64,000 nt of DNA from Nereocystis luetkeana (taxonomy: Eukaryota > Sar > Phaeophyceae > Laminariales > Laminariaceae): NCBI GenBank assembly GCA_031213475.1, contig JARUPZ010000008.1:10846708-10910707 (forward strand). The letters are read 5' to 3'. Within the stretch, counting starts at the first letter, position 1. Each line of letters begins with the position of its first letter. Shown here one piece after another: positions 23,290 to 36,058 of this stretch. The position numbers and the translations under genes are program-made. Below the pieces are notes generated by a model. That model made no database searches. It was not told the origin of the DNA and saw only the letters and a program-made list of their open reading frames with translations.

Positions 23290-25265
23290 CCAAGGGCCCA
23301 TCGTAGGGCCCATCGTAGGGCCCATCATGAGGGTCAATCTTAACGGGGAACGCTATATGGAAGCTTGATTTTTATGTCAATGAATTTTAAGTTGATTTCG
23401 AAAAAAAGCGTGCTTGTGTCATATGGGGGAACAGCGTACTAGTTGTCAGCAAAACAAAATTGGAAAAACGCACCACGTCACAAAATAAATGCCCAGCCGA
23501 CAAATAACGACGCGCGTAGGCCAGAGCGAAGGTTTGCGCTGCCGCGTGCGCGCCCCCGCCATCCCCGTTTTTGTTTTGGGTTGCGCAGGATAGGAAGCTA
23601 TCACTCCCAGGGTGTCTTAGGGGGGCGGAGGAAGCCCTCAAGCGCCACGTGCGGAACAGCAGCGGCGATTCAGCTATCGATTTCTCGAGCCTATCCTCAG
23701 TAGTATGTTTGCTCATTTGCTCGGTATTAAATAGTTGTTGGCCGATCGAGCAGGCCGAAAAAATGGGATTGCGGCCGCCATCGTAACGTTTGAAGCGTCA
23801 TAACCGGGGTAGGATGTGCTATGGTGTGTGGGCGTGGGCGCGGGTATTGATCCGGTCACCTTCCGTTGAGGTTCGTGTTTTATCGCCTCGATCGTGGTCA
23901 CCGAAGCATCCCAGAATCACCCCTGACTCCACCGAGGGTGTTGACCCCCCATGAACATGCCACGTCAAGACCGAGGAACTCCGAAAATCCTACATTGAAA
24001 TGTAAACGAATCACACGAGAAAGTCTCAAAAGACTTTTCCGTCAAATTCAATTTTTCTAATCAGCCTTCTTGGTCGTTCACTCTTCGACCAATCAGATGC
24101 AATTTAATTAGACAAAAACCAGAAAGATCAAATTGAAAAAACAAAAGCCCCCGTTAGGGCCCATCTTAACGGGGACTTTTGTTTTTTCCTTTTTTCTTGT
24201 TTTTTTTTGTTTCTAGTTTAATTTGCATCTGATTGGCCGAAAAAAAGTGAACGACCGAGCAGGCAAAATAAAAAAATTGAAAATAAAATAAAAGTCTTAT
24301 AGGACTTAGGGCCCATCTTAACGGGGGACTCAATTTGGGAGTAAAAAATGAATTGCAATTAATTTAATTTGATCTTCGAAAAAAACGTGTTTGTGTCCTA
24401 TCGGGGGACAGCGTACTAGTTAGTTGTCGATCAAAAAACATTTCTGGAAGAACGCGCCGCGTCACACAACGCCCAGCAGACAAACAGCGACGAGCGTAGA
24501 CGAGAGCGAAGGTTTGCGCTTCCGCGTGCGCGCCGCCGCCAGCCTCTTTCTCTTTTTGGTCGCGCAGGATAGGAAGCTAATATCACTTTCAGCGTGTCTT
24601 GGGTGGGCGGAGGAAGCCCTTAATCGCCACGTACGTCGTGCGGAACAGCAGTGGTGATGCAGCTATCGAGGTCCCGAGCGTATCCTCCGTTTTTTTGCTC
24701 ATTTGCTCGGTTTTTGCGATTGTTGGCCGATCGAGCAGGCCGCAAAATTAATTGGGACTGCAGCCGTCATGATTACTTTTGAGGCGCCACCGCCGAGGTA
24801 CGATGTGATTTGGTGTGTGGGCGTGGGCGCGGCTATTGATCCGGTCACCTCTCGTTGAGGTTCGGGTTTTATCGCCTCGATCGTGGTCGCCGAAGCGGCC
24901 TAAAATCGCCCCAGCCTCCACCGAGGGTGTTGACCCATCATGAACATGCTACGTCAAGTCCGAGGAACTCCCAAATTCCAAATTGGAATTCGAAAAATCA
25001 CACTGAACAAATCCCCAAAGACTGTTTGCTCTAATTTATTTTTTCTAATTTGCCTGCTTGGTAATTCACTCTTCGGCCAATCAGATGCAAATAAAATTAG
25101 AAAAACAACAAAAAAACATAAAATTGAAAAAAATGAAAAAATCCCCGTTAAGATGGGCCCTTATTTCGTATGACTTTTTGATATTAAATTTAGAATTTGG
25201 GATTTCCTCGGTCTTGACGTAGTATGTTCATGGTGGGTCAACACCCTCGGTGGAGTCTGGGGCGA
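23290..25265. repeat. Complex foldback repeat region
   Basis: Two direct copies of about 670 bp (23388-24060 and 24365-25030) share CAGCGTACTAGTTGTC-like starts, GTGTGTGGGCGTGGGCGCGG and the ACATGCCACGTCAAGACCG region. A large imperfect palindrome (24068-24258) lies between them, and an inverted fragment of the unit is at 25070-25265. AGGGCCCAT motifs occur at the joints. I saw no coding sequence. Confidence 0.65.
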
Positions 25266-25283
25266 TTGATGGCCGCTTTGCAC

Positions 25284-25815
25284 CTGTTTTGCACAGTCCA
25301 CCAACAACAAAAAAAGCCCCGACAACAAAGCCAATGGAAGCACGTCTGCCGCCGTTTTGTTTCTGAGGATATTTTGTTTTTCTGCTCTAGCTCGACCGTT
25401 TCTTGCGAGCAAAATCTTGACGGACCGGATATGAGCTCCTTGGTGCACTCCCGTGCGTGTGCCAAAGCGACAACGAGTACGTTCCTCCTTCTAGTTCTAC
25501 AGCAGAAACAAATACTTGACTACCGTACAAGAAACAGAAAATTCAAGCGGCTGGAACCACGTTTTTCAACCTTCAGCGAAAATGTCCGGTATGAAGGAGT
25601 ACACGAAAACTGCTGTCGCTTTGGCACACTCACGGGAGTGCACCAAGGAGCTCATATCCGGTCTGCCATATTTTTGCTCGCAAGGAACGGTCGACCTAGT
25701 CTATAGTAGAGCAGAAAAACGATATTTCCTCAGAAAAATGCGGCGGCAGACGTGCTTCCATTGGCTTTGTTGTCGGGACTCTTGTCAACAACATCAGCTT
25801 TTTTTCGTGGGCTGT
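25284..25815. repeat. Large inverted repeat (foldback)
   Basis: Arms at about 25284-25482 and 25606-25815 are reverse complements over nearly 200 bp. GGATATGAGCTCCTTGGTGC pairs with GCACCAAGGAGCTCATATCC, and CCAATGGAAGCACGTCTGCC with its inverse. The spacer is about 120 bp. Confidence 0.75.
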
Positions 25816-26079
25816 GCAACACAGCTGGGATGTGCCCGATGCCCGTGCAGAACTCTGATATGATGCTTGATCGGCCTACATGGATCGCCAATTAGGTGAT
25901 ATATATGTCTTTGATGCCTATTAACAATCGCACCTCGTGTAGATTTGATATAATAAGAATTAATTGATGCTCAATGTAGCAAATCAGCCCTGAAGTTGCC
26001 TCCAATCACGTTGAAGGTACCTTGTCATGGACCAGGTTAAGTCTGAGCGGCGGTTCCTGCTGACTACATCGACGTTTGC

Positions 26080-27100
26080 CTGTGGTAGATAAATGCCACA
26101 TTTTCGTGTGATCATGGCATGCTTGTGATTTGCTATCAACTCTATGCTTGCTTGCGATCAAGCTAGAGACGGTTGTAGCATATTACCTTGATGTATACCC
26201 GTAGGCATACAAACGGAATGATCCCGGGTGACCATGGCGCGCGGGTTCTTCGCAATTAATTGAGTCCAGAGGTGCTTATGGTAAACCTGGAGGTGTTTGC
26301 TAGTAACCGCAGTTTTTGCCGTGGAGAATCGCCTCCACGCTTGTCTGCCACCAAGGTGGAGGCGTTGAAGTAGTGACCACACCTAGGTGTTTCCGTGGTC
26401 AGCTTTAATCCCTGGTCCCTGATTTGTTATCAATTTCATGCTGGCTTGTGATCAAGCTGGGGGCGGTCGCTAGTGATCACACCCATGTTCACGGTGGTAG
26501 GCAAATAAACGACATGATCACGTGTGACCATGGCACGCCGGTTCTTCGCAATCGAGTCCAACGTTGGTTGTGATCAACCTGGAGGTGTTTGCTAGTAGCC
26601 AGAGCCATGTTTTGCGGTGGTGTCATCGACTCCAAGCTTATCTGTCATCGTGCTGGAGGCGTTCGAGCAGTGAGCGCACCTACGTTTTTCCATGGTCAAT
26701 TATAATCCGTGTGCACCCGTGTGAAAATCCCACGCCTGCGATTCCATATCAACTCCAAGCTTGCTTGTGATCAGGCTGGAGGCGGTGGCTAGTGATCACA
26801 CCGATGTTTACCCGTGGTCAATTGAAAGGTATGGTCCCGTGTGACCACGGCTCGCCGGTTCTTTGCAAATAAGTCCATATTTTTTTGTGATCAACCTGGA
26901 GATGTTTGCGAGTAGCCACAGGCATATTTTGCTGTGGTCCAGTCAACTCCATGATTGCTTATAGTAAAGCTGGGGGCGTTCAAGTAGTTAGCACACGTAT
27001 TGTTTCCGTGGGCAAATTAAATCCGTGATCCCGTGTGATCATGCCACACCTGTCAGTTGCTCGTCACGCGTTGGGTACATGTTTATGCCCGGTCAAGCGA
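26080..27100. repeat. Degenerate satellite with three-part higher-order repeat
   Basis: Three related monomer types recur in the order A, B, C. A is GATCAAGCTGGGGGCGG-like (26157, 26451, 26771), B is GATCAACCTGGAGGTGTTTG-like (26284, 26571, 26890) and C is GGTGGAGGCGTTGAAGTAG-like (26349, 26645, 26963). The whole set repeats about every 290-320 bp, three times. No gene lies in it. Confidence 0.75.
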
Positions 27101-27789
27101 CTGCATGGTCATAAAGCCGAATAATCTGGCATGTGGGCAGGTATGGTCGACGCTTGTTGACGCTAGGGCATGACATGATGTATAATGTTTTTTTTTTCAC
27201 ATACTTTCCCAGGTGCGTGTGCGCGTTTTCCAATGCTTGACGCCAGGTCTGTGTGCTGCAGCAGCCGTGTGGTGATGAGGTCGAATTGATATATTTCTAA
27301 ACCAGTCGCATTAACTATGTATTTTGTGTGGCCAACATAGATTGTCGGAATTTGTTATACGTCCATGAATGGCAGACGATATGGTCGCCTGCAGCACCAT
27401 CAAACGATTGCGCTGCTGCTGTCATAGCCGCGAGGATCTCCATTGTGGTGCTTTGTTACTGATCGGTTACAACTCCAGATTTGGTACGGCATTTTAGTGT
27501 AACAAACGACTGCACGTCATGCCCATTTATTTCAGTGCGGCGTAGTGCAGGTATACAAACACCCATACCACACATCTTTAAACCCTACGATATAGGGAAT
27601 GTAGATTTTGGATAGTTGCGTGTATGGCGCCGAGGGTAGCACGCTGAGCAAACCTTCACGCTTAGACGTCCGGCTTATGGTTGCAATACAAAACCGTTTT
27701 ACGCGCAGGAGTGCCCCGCTACATATATCTGTCATCTCCATCGTCGCGAAACCGTGTTCGTTGAGTACCGGCGCGCACGCTTCATTGGT

Positions 27790-28300
27790 ATAGGTGATAG
27801 TGCCGCGAGGCCCACGGTCTCCATCTCTGCCGTACTCTCTCCCCCTTCCTCTCTCTGCGCATCACCGAGGATTGATGTCGTTGTGTTCGCGCAGAGTCGC
27901 TTATCGTGCTCGTGCCTGCGTGCTCTTGCCCCCGCGGTTGCCTTTCTCTCTCTCTCCTGCTCTCGTCCGACTCCGGTGACAGATGAACAGGCGCGCGTTT
28001 CTCTCGCACCGCGATCCCGCGCCTTTCTTGGCCTCTCGCTGACTCTCTCTACGACGCAGAATCCGGAATCGAGTACGGCAGGACGTAAGACACGCACACT
28101 GGCCTTTGTTGTCCCCGGGGAGCAGGGCAGGGGGGGGGGGGGGGGGGAGGTGGGGGCTTCCTCACGGGAGGCACCAGACCCCCTTGCCGACAGCTCGCTC
28201 CAGCTCTCGGACCCACGAGGTATTTTGGCGAGAGGGTGGTTGGAGATTGTTTTGGGGGGGGGGGGCTCAGACGCTGAGGGGGGGGGTAATGTGGTTTTTC
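27790..28300 (+). other. GC-rich, pyrimidine-rich island ending in G runs
   Basis: The base composition changes sharply here: TCTC-rich and CpG-containing, then G runs at about 28130-28147, 28253-28263 and 28278-28286. Both strands are open for about 180-215 codons, which such composition gives by chance. It could be a promoter island or an element end; I recognise no gene. Confidence 0.35.
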
Positions 28301-28744
28301 TTCCTGGGTAGTTTGTTCTTGTTATGTTTGTGTTAATTTCAATGTGTATCCAATGTGGTAGTATTGTGGTATGCCCCTCGTGCAAGGAGGAATGTTGGAG
28401 GGTTTTTTATATGGTTTAGTCTGGGTTATTTCTGGATGACGCTAGTGTGGCTTTCTAGATTATGTTGCTTTGCGTTTTCAGTTTAAGTTCGAGTATTTTT
28501 GTGTGGATGGATACAGGATGCTTTACCCGGCATGAGGAGGACGTACGTTTGGGGGATTGGTTTATGTACGCCCCCCTGCGTAGTGTTTAGGATGCTCGTA
28601 GTGTTTTGTTGGTTTTTTTTCTGACGTGGGGAGCACAGACGCTGGCGAGGTGGCGCTGTGGTATATATGACTATGTTTCTTGGATGTCGGAATGTGTTCC
28701 TCGCGTGGTTCTTAGATGTTGTTTTTTCCATGGTTGAAGGTGTT

Positions 28745-29150
28745 GTGGTTGTTGTTGTTGTTGTTCTCACATTAACTCACAATACAATGCAGTCCGTGGT
28801 CGCAGGACAGGCTCCAATAACTCTGAAGTGGAAGAAATACCTCAAGTAAAAACAGAGGCAAAAACAAAAAACAAGCATACGCACTCCACCACTGCACTGC
28901 GGACACCAGGGAAGCAAAAAGAAGACTATTAATAGCAGACAAAAACCTAAAAAAGAAGATGAAGCGAAGCAGAAAAACAAAACAAAACAAAAACAGAAGC
29001 AGATAGCAAAACGCAAAAAAAGCAAAACGGACCATACTAACAAAGACACAAAGAGGTACAAACGGGAATGAAAGTAAAATGAAAAAGAAGAAGGGACAAA
29101 AAAGCGATAATCACGGTATGCCTCTCTGTGGTTTTCTTGCATTTTTTGTT
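28745..29150 (+). repeat. Repeat G, copy 1 (purine-rich)
   Basis: Starts with a GTT run and TCACATTAACTCACAATACA, passes TGCAGTCCGTGGTCGCAGGA and an A-rich stretch. It is present in inverse orientation at 55.95-56.39 kb. The start resembles repeat D, suggesting a common 3' end. Confidence 0.65.
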
Positions 29151-30639
29151 TTGGTAGCTGTTGGAAGTTGTTTTGGTGAAGTTTGTGACAGGAGTAGCAT
29201 GCCTCCCGTGGGTCTTTACTTTTGTGTGATTTCTGGATGCCCTCTGTTAGTTGGCGAATTCAGATTTTTATGTGAAGGAAGGTATGCTATCTCGCATTAC
29301 CGTCGCGATGTGTGTATCTCTGGCGAGAGTAGAGGATAAGGGGAGACTCGTGTCCGGGGGGACGGGGTTTCTTGCTATCTATAGCATTTATTCTATTGCC
29401 TTTATTGTTATTCTTGTTTGGCGTGACTACTGTTCTGTTTTCCACGATTTGCATTAATTTTGTTAGTATAGAGGGACAGGTTTTTGGTAGGGCTGGAGAG
29501 AGACTATGAAGCGCCTGGGCGTGTGTGCGGTCTACACAAAGTATAAAATTGTCTGGCTTGGAAGGTTTGGGTAGTACGTCGGAAACTGAAAGTTTGATTG
29601 TATCAGTAGTTAGTAAAATGTTTGTGCTTTTGTTCTTCAGAGTGGACGAAAACATTTGGGCCAATTCCGTGGAAAAGGCATGTTACCTGGCTGATTCCGA
29701 CGAGAATGCCGTTTTCATCTGAGGTCGGATTTTGAGGGTTTTACATCTTTGCAACAGAGAGGTCGTGGATTTGAAGATTTGAATACTGATTCGAGGATGT
29801 ATGTGAGTATTGATTCGAGAAAATTATTTTTGATTTGCTAAATTTGATTTTTTTACGTTCTGAGTTTGATATGAGTTGATCGTGATATTGAGATATTTTA
29901 TATCAACCCTGCGGTGTCGTACATTTCCACGCGAAAAAGTGGGGGGACTATTGGTATGGTCATGCACAGTTTCAGGGAGGATGTTAGTATGGTCGTGTAT
30001 AGTAGTGAGTAGAGGGGTGTCACGTGTAGTACTCAGGAACACGACATACAATAATATACATCGTAGATTGAGGAGTTCCATGCTTAGAAAGGGATTCGGG
30101 AAATTTTAAATATGGTATTGGGATATTGGGGTATTATGTGCCGACCAAAGCCACTTTCTTCTTGGTGTAATTCCATATGAGGCGAGTCGACTCGACAGCC
30201 CGGGTATGATATAAGAGAAGTTCAGTGTTATTGTCCGCAGACAACCCTGAAGTCCTGTACCAGCTGCGTCTATACCTTTGGAAATCAATCCACGTTCGGT
30301 TTTCTTGTTGTATGATCTAAGTTTGTTTTGTATTGTGGTTTTGAATATATTCTTTCTGCTAATTACTTCTTCGGGCATAGATAGGGAAAACAGACTCCGG
30401 AGGGATGTCGCGGTATGCCTCCCAAGATGGTTTTGTTGGTTTCGCGGAAGCAGTAGCATGCCCTCGGGCGGTTTATTGTATAAAAAAGGGTGGCTGGCTT
30501 CATAGCTCGTCTTCACGGTTAAGCTGAATTTCCACAGCACAAGAGGTTTCATGAATATGGGTTGGCGTGTTTGGACAAAAGAAGGCGTGCCTCGATCCCT
30601 TCTGTTTTACGTTTTGCTTTTGAGCGGAGGTTCCCAATT

Positions 30640-31420
30640 GTGGAGTTTGGTGGGGTTGACTGTCGCGTTCTGTCCATACACACGAGATCGGAGCCCAGTT
30701 CGAGATCGTGACCGGGGGGGGGGCGGTGGAGAGGCCGCGCGATGGGCGTCCAGGAAGGTCCTAATCTTGAGAGGGCGTGCGGTTCACCAACTTAGTATTG
30801 AGGCCCACGGGTGAGCGTACTGGGAAGGGTTGTTTAATCCGAAAAAAGGCGGGGTTCGCTCTTCTCTGTTTGGTTGATATAGTGTACCAGGTATCTCGGA
30901 TCCACCGCTTGGTGTCGCGTGGCTGCCATTGTCCGGCCAATCAGCGGGGGAGGACGGTTTAGCTGATTTTTCCAAGGATCCGATGGTTTCCACAGGAGTC
31001 GCTTGGCTTATAGGGTTCATTCGTTTGTTTTTCGTTTTTATCATCATGCACGTGTTTTCGTGATTCTGGAGTTTGGCGGCGTTGACTGGATTTCGTGTTG
31101 TGTCATAACAGGAGGGCGGGAGCCAACTGTTGGTGATCGCAATCGGGTAGGCGCGGTGAGCTTCCGAAGAAGTACGGAAGTTCAGAAGGCCTCCCGTTCA
31201 CCGTTTTAGCGAGTAAGGCGGTGCATAAGTGTGCGTGCGTGGGAAGGGTTGTCGTATCGCAAAGGCCAGGTTTTCTCTCCTCTCCTCAGCTTGGTTGGCA
31301 TAGTGTATCTCGGATCCACCGCTCACGATATTTCGTGACTGTCCTTGTACGGCAAATCGGCTGGGGAGGATGTTACAGCGGTTTTTCCAAGTATCCAAGG
31401 GTTCCCGGGGACGTGGATGG
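30640..31420 (+). repeat. Diverged tandem duplication of about 400 bp
   Basis: Units at about 30640-31010 and 31055-31420 share GGAGTTTGGNGGNGTTGACTG, GTGGGAAGGGTTGT-like, TATCTCGGATCCACCGCT and TTTTTCCAAGNATCC in order. Confidence 0.6.
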
Positions 31421-31839
31421 GCGTAGTACTGCAAGGGGGGTGATGTGCCCGAACCCGGAGACAAACGCCTGCCCGCACGAACGGATGTGTGGCCGGTGCA
31501 GTCCGCACCCGCTCGTTGTTCTCTATGTAGCCTTTCGTGTTACCCTCGGCTTTATACTGCCCCGAACGAGCACCGGCGAGGACAGCACTTACGAATGCTT
31601 TCCAACAAGGACCGCCGGCTGCGTGGTACAACGGTCAGTCCGCGCATGAACTTGGGCAGGGTGTGAGCGTGGCATGTACGTTCAGCTTTCGAGCGGGCTA
31701 GAACTCGGCAAAATTAATACAAACCATGGTGTGAAAACAGGCGCTTGCTATAGGGTGCCGAAGGGCCCCGCAGCGGTAGCTCCTATCAGGAGTGCTTTGC
31801 ATGCAGGAATTGTGACTCCTCCTCCATAACTGATGCATG

Positions 31840-32620
31840 CACGTCACGAGACTGTGACATGCACGTAAGCAAAAATGTCGATGGACATCCATCATCATCA
31901 GTGGGAACGCTGACTCCACCGCGCGGTTTGAAAGGCTGGCAGCCAGCGGGGAGGAAGCAGGGAAGACACTTGTGTCCACGGCTTGTCCAGAAGCCAGACG
32001 AATGTGGACATGGTTGAAGCAAACAGACAACACACGTACATACGCACATAAATGCGCAAGAGGAATATCGGCAGGGCGACAAGTGAAGAGTTGACCTGTG
32101 GAGGACACCAGACGGAAAAGGCAGGGGAGCGTCCTGCCTACGGCTGTAGTTTTTCTCTGGCCATCATCAGCGTGATGCGTGCCCTTATGCAGGGTGGCCG
32201 ATGCCTCCTCGCAGTCTACAGCAGTACGAACGTAACAATGATCCCCCTGCGCTATGTCGGCACTCTTTATAAACGTATCCTGACGTATCAGGTATGTATT
32301 TGTTGATTATATAAGACTGACAGTAGAAGGGTCTATTAACAGCAGGTTGCGCTATCATCCTGGTGTAACCCACAAAATACTGCTGTGCAGTTCGTGGAAT
32401 CCTGTTGAGTTGTTGTATGTTGTTACAGTGATCTCCGGGACCCTCTCCACTCCAAACGCTACTGGTGGTATCTACAGGCACACTCCGTATCCAAATCATT
32501 CGTATCCTTCCGGCTCGCACATTCGAAAAACAGGAATTAGGATGTGGACGAGATATCAACTCACAACACATCCTTGGGTGATTATTGTATACACTTACTA
32601 ATAGAGTGATCTCCGGGGCA
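31840..32620 (+). repeat. Interspersed repeat E, copy 1
   Basis: Aligns with 61955-63150: GGGAACGCTGACTCCACCG, GCGCAAGAGGAATATCGGCA, CCATCATCAGCGTGATGCGT, CTCTCCACTCCAAACGCTA and the final TAGAGTGATCTCCGGGGC. I saw no open reading frame or terminal repeats, so its class is unknown. Confidence 0.65.
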
Positions 32621-32628
32621 CTGACGCC

Positions 32629-32905
32629 GCCCCTGGAAATGCCTACATCGCAACGTAATTCATGTCATCCATATGAAAGTCGGCCTCAACAACGGTTCTT
32701 AGTAAGATGCAGCTCCCCCTTTATGCGACTCGCCAGACACCTCACGGCATTTCGGGCTTGGTGCAAGAAATGCCTTCCTGGTCGGTGAAAACCCGACATG
32801 ATCCGTCCCGGCATTGTAGAGAAGGGAGGGTCTATGGTCCTACGACTACGGTTATGCATGAGATCGACTACATATTTCCTATCGAGGACAACTCCCCCCC
32901 CCCCG
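32629..32905 (+). mobile_element. R530 retroposon, copy 3 (5' truncated)
   Basis: Matches the 3' half of copies 1 and 2 (AAGTCGGCCTCAACAACGG to GAGATCGACTACAT) and ends in a C run at 32896-32905. Loss of only the 5' side is the usual sign of target-primed reverse transcription. Confidence 0.65.
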
Positions 32906-35900
32906 TAGGCTCTTCGGCCAAACTCAACAGCCCTATAATATCCTTCATATAAAAACTCTCGGTATTGAGCAGGCCAGTGATGAGGACGCGAAAACCAATG
33001 CGCACGATCGAGTTTTGCAAAATAGTGTTGTTCTATACTCTCTGATTCGATTGGTTGGAGCCTGCCACAGCCCCGCTTCTCAGATGTCCCGCCCTTGATC
33101 CAAACGGTGCCATGCGAAATGCCATCGCTGTTACTTGAAGTTGCCGTTGGAGTTACCGATGGCGGAGTTGTAGTCTGCCGGGGTAATAGGTGCAGGTGGT
33201 AGTTACGAAAACTGATTTAGGATACATGATCGACAAACAAAAAGTGGATACAACCGGCATGGTAAAAACTGTAGTGTATCATCGACATCGATGCCAGCTA
33301 CCTTCGAGGAGCGTGCATGTTGTGCGCGCGGCCACTCAATATAGCATGGATGAAGTGTCCCAACATAATCAAGGTAGATCTACTTTAAGCACAAGTATTT
33401 GTATGTCGTCCACTGCGTATCCTTGTTTCTTCAAAACAAGGCTTGCTGTACTGGCTTGTTGACGTTTGCACAAACTACAGGGTTCTCGAGAACTACCGCG
33501 GGGCATACATACGTATACACGTATACATATCATAAACCCTAGGAAAGAAACCTTTACCAGAGAAGCTTCACCGCGTCAGTCTGATGCTCGCCGCTGTTTT
33601 GTGTATTTCCGCCAATACCCGAACGATAACGACGTCAGCTACACTATCAGTTAAGGCCAAATGCCAACAAATACCCTATACAGTACGGACAAGGTGATCT
33701 GCACATAGGATTGATGATGCACACAGATGCCCCCCCCCCCCCCCTCTGTGGGCGTTTAAACATATCTAGTGGGAAAAAAATAGAATGTCGCACACCCCTC
33801 AAGGTCTCGACAAACTCCTAATTCGGTACGCCTATTATTGATATGCTACAATGAATGTTCAATGTCTCCGCAAAGATCGTTTTTTACGCTCACGTTCTTC
33901 AAACGTGGGGGTTTCAGGCGACCTATAAATCTGTATCATACCAAGCATTCTTTTTTTTTAATGTCTCCTTGGACGTTGCCCCCCCTTCGATCGATGCCTG
34001 GGTTTGCTTGACATGGTGCCCAACTCCGAAGACTAGTCCCCTGGCATCACGCGGAATTTACTCACAGTTCTCGGAGTCAAAACCCTCGTAGACATCGTCA
34101 GTAAACCACGGGGCCTTGCCCAGGCCGTAGTAGTGATGAAGCATTCGCTCCGCGCTACGCACACCAGGAGACAGGCGGCACATGCAAACGAGGGTGGTGA
34201 GCATGAGGTTAGAAGTACATCAAAGAAGGTGTGGGTAGGAGTTGGAGAGGGGTACAGGTCAAACAACTGGTCTTGCGGCTCCGTCCACGGTATGTTGCTT
34301 TCCGACGCTCGTGGCTTTGTCGAGGAAGCGTAGCTCAATTCAAATACAAACGATACACAAACACCGTGTCGCGGCACTACTGGCGCGTATATCACAACTC
34401 CGTTGCGGGCAAAAAACGCCTGTGAGGGTCAGTCTTAGCGCAAAAAATAAGGAAAAAGCGAACATATTTCTTCTTTTTTACACGAATTAAACAGCAGATG
34501 ATTACCGGCGACATCGCTTAAAAACCCCGGTAGATATAGTCGATAGACACAACTCGCACACCCGAGCCCCCCGCACAACAGTCCGTTCTTGTGGTCCAAC
34601 CCGCCCCGTCCGAGGGTCTCCGGAATTTGCGTCTCGGCCATCGCTGTTCAATGGCAGATGATTAAAATGAGGAGTGGTACTCTTGCCGAATAATATACCG
34701 TCACGGCCATGTTTTGGTCCCCCGTCTTCTTGCGAAGGCACTATATTGGCCATTATCCTACACAGATATATTATCGATTCGTCAGCCTTTCATCCGCGTG
34801 GCAGCCACATGCACGGCCTAGGGTATCGTAGGATTGCGAACCGGTCGTAGAAACGTTCTCGGAACTTGTTCCTAGCGCTTCGAGCTCCTTCTATGTCATG
34901 CTTCGCCCCTGGATAACCAATATTTCGTTTATTTGGCATTCATTTAGTGCCAAATTAGTGCTCTGGGACCTGAGACTCACAAAACTGGAATAGGAACAAG
35001 AATGATATCAGGATATCTACTTCTGCAGTTGTTTCCAATTGGCTATAAAAAACAAACTCGCTCTTTGGTTTCGAGTTGGCCTTTTTCTCTTTCATTTTTT
35101 TCCTTTATTAGGACCCGTCCTAAATGCATGCATGGAATCTAACGTCGTCCGCGAGGCCTACCGACTACACAGTACGAGATTGAGAAACGGTTTACGAGCA
35201 CACTTTCAAGCGCCGCCAGTGCGAAGCAGCCCGCCGAATCGATATAAAAAAATAGAAGCCGCGACCCAACTCATTCATCCGAGTAGCGTTGAGGGCAGCA
35301 CACCCTGCACGCATGGAAACATTCTTGTTGCCCATGACGCGTGCTACCGAAGGCTAACTCCGCCGTCGTCCAGACGCGTTCGTTTGAGACGGTCCTGTTT
35401 TTTCCTCGGTGTTCTGATTGAAGTACTGCAATACGATATCTTAGACAACAATTCACCGGTCGTGTTTGTCATCGATTGCCCGAGTGAAACAGTAATATCG
35501 TTTTCCAGGCGATTTCTATTTATCGTGTTTCGCCTTCGTGGCATCATATCGGAATGGCGTTTTCGGCAACGATTCAGAATACTAACCCGCGAAATATAAT
35601 TTTCCCGTCAACCCAGCAGACCACATCATAGACACAATGCTCGAAACGTTACGTTGTTTATGGCATTTGTTTACTCGTATACCAGGTATTGGCGTCATGC
35701 TAAGAGGATATAAAAAACCTTCAACTTGTTTTGGTGTAAACGTTACGTTGTTTATGGCGTTGGAAGTTTTGTACTCGTGTACCAGGTGTTCGTTTGTTTC
35801 CCCCACTAGAAAACGGTTAACAGCATCAATAATGTAGTTTACAGGGTTTCGTGGCGATGCCCTGTTCCCTGCGTAACTATGCTCCCCTTTCCAGTGGAAA

Positions 35901-36058
35901 ACGGTTAACTTCATCATGAGTGTAGCTTTGACGCCATAAGCAGTTGTAAGACTGTTGAAATATTAAGCCAATCAAAACAATCGCCCAGGATTATAGTTTG
36001 AATATAGTGTCCCTAATGCGGCCCTCGGGGTGTTTTGGGAGATGTCGTGATATTCATT
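32906..36058. other. Downstream of the amine oxidase; no recognised gene
   Basis: Contains a C run at 33730-33744 and the 100 bp duplication at 35.64 kb. The longest frame (35039-35599 plus, 186 codons) has no motif and is probably chance. Part is presumably the oxidase 3' untranslated region. Confidence 0.4.
35640..35800 (+). repeat. Short direct duplication of about 100 bp
   Basis: AACGTTACGTTGTTTATGGC recurs at 35643 and 35739, each followed by TACTCGT.TACCAGGT.TT.G. Confidence 0.55.

Larger units (their letters stand above)
27101..30639. other. Repeat-rich spacer without a recognised gene
   Basis: Contains the GC-rich island and repeat G copy 1. The GT-rich stretch 28.3-30.6 kb has no family match. 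Confidence 0.4.

Noticed and set aside
26080..27100. CRISPR or telomeric array
   Set aside because: Units are long, degenerate and contiguous, and telomeric words are absent.
27732..28385. 217-codon minus and 185-codon plus frames
   Set aside because: Both are open because of the biased composition (TCTC and G runs); residue content is low-complexity.
35039..35599. 186-codon plus-strand frame
   Set aside because: No domain or splice evidence; probably chance just downstream of the oxidase gene.
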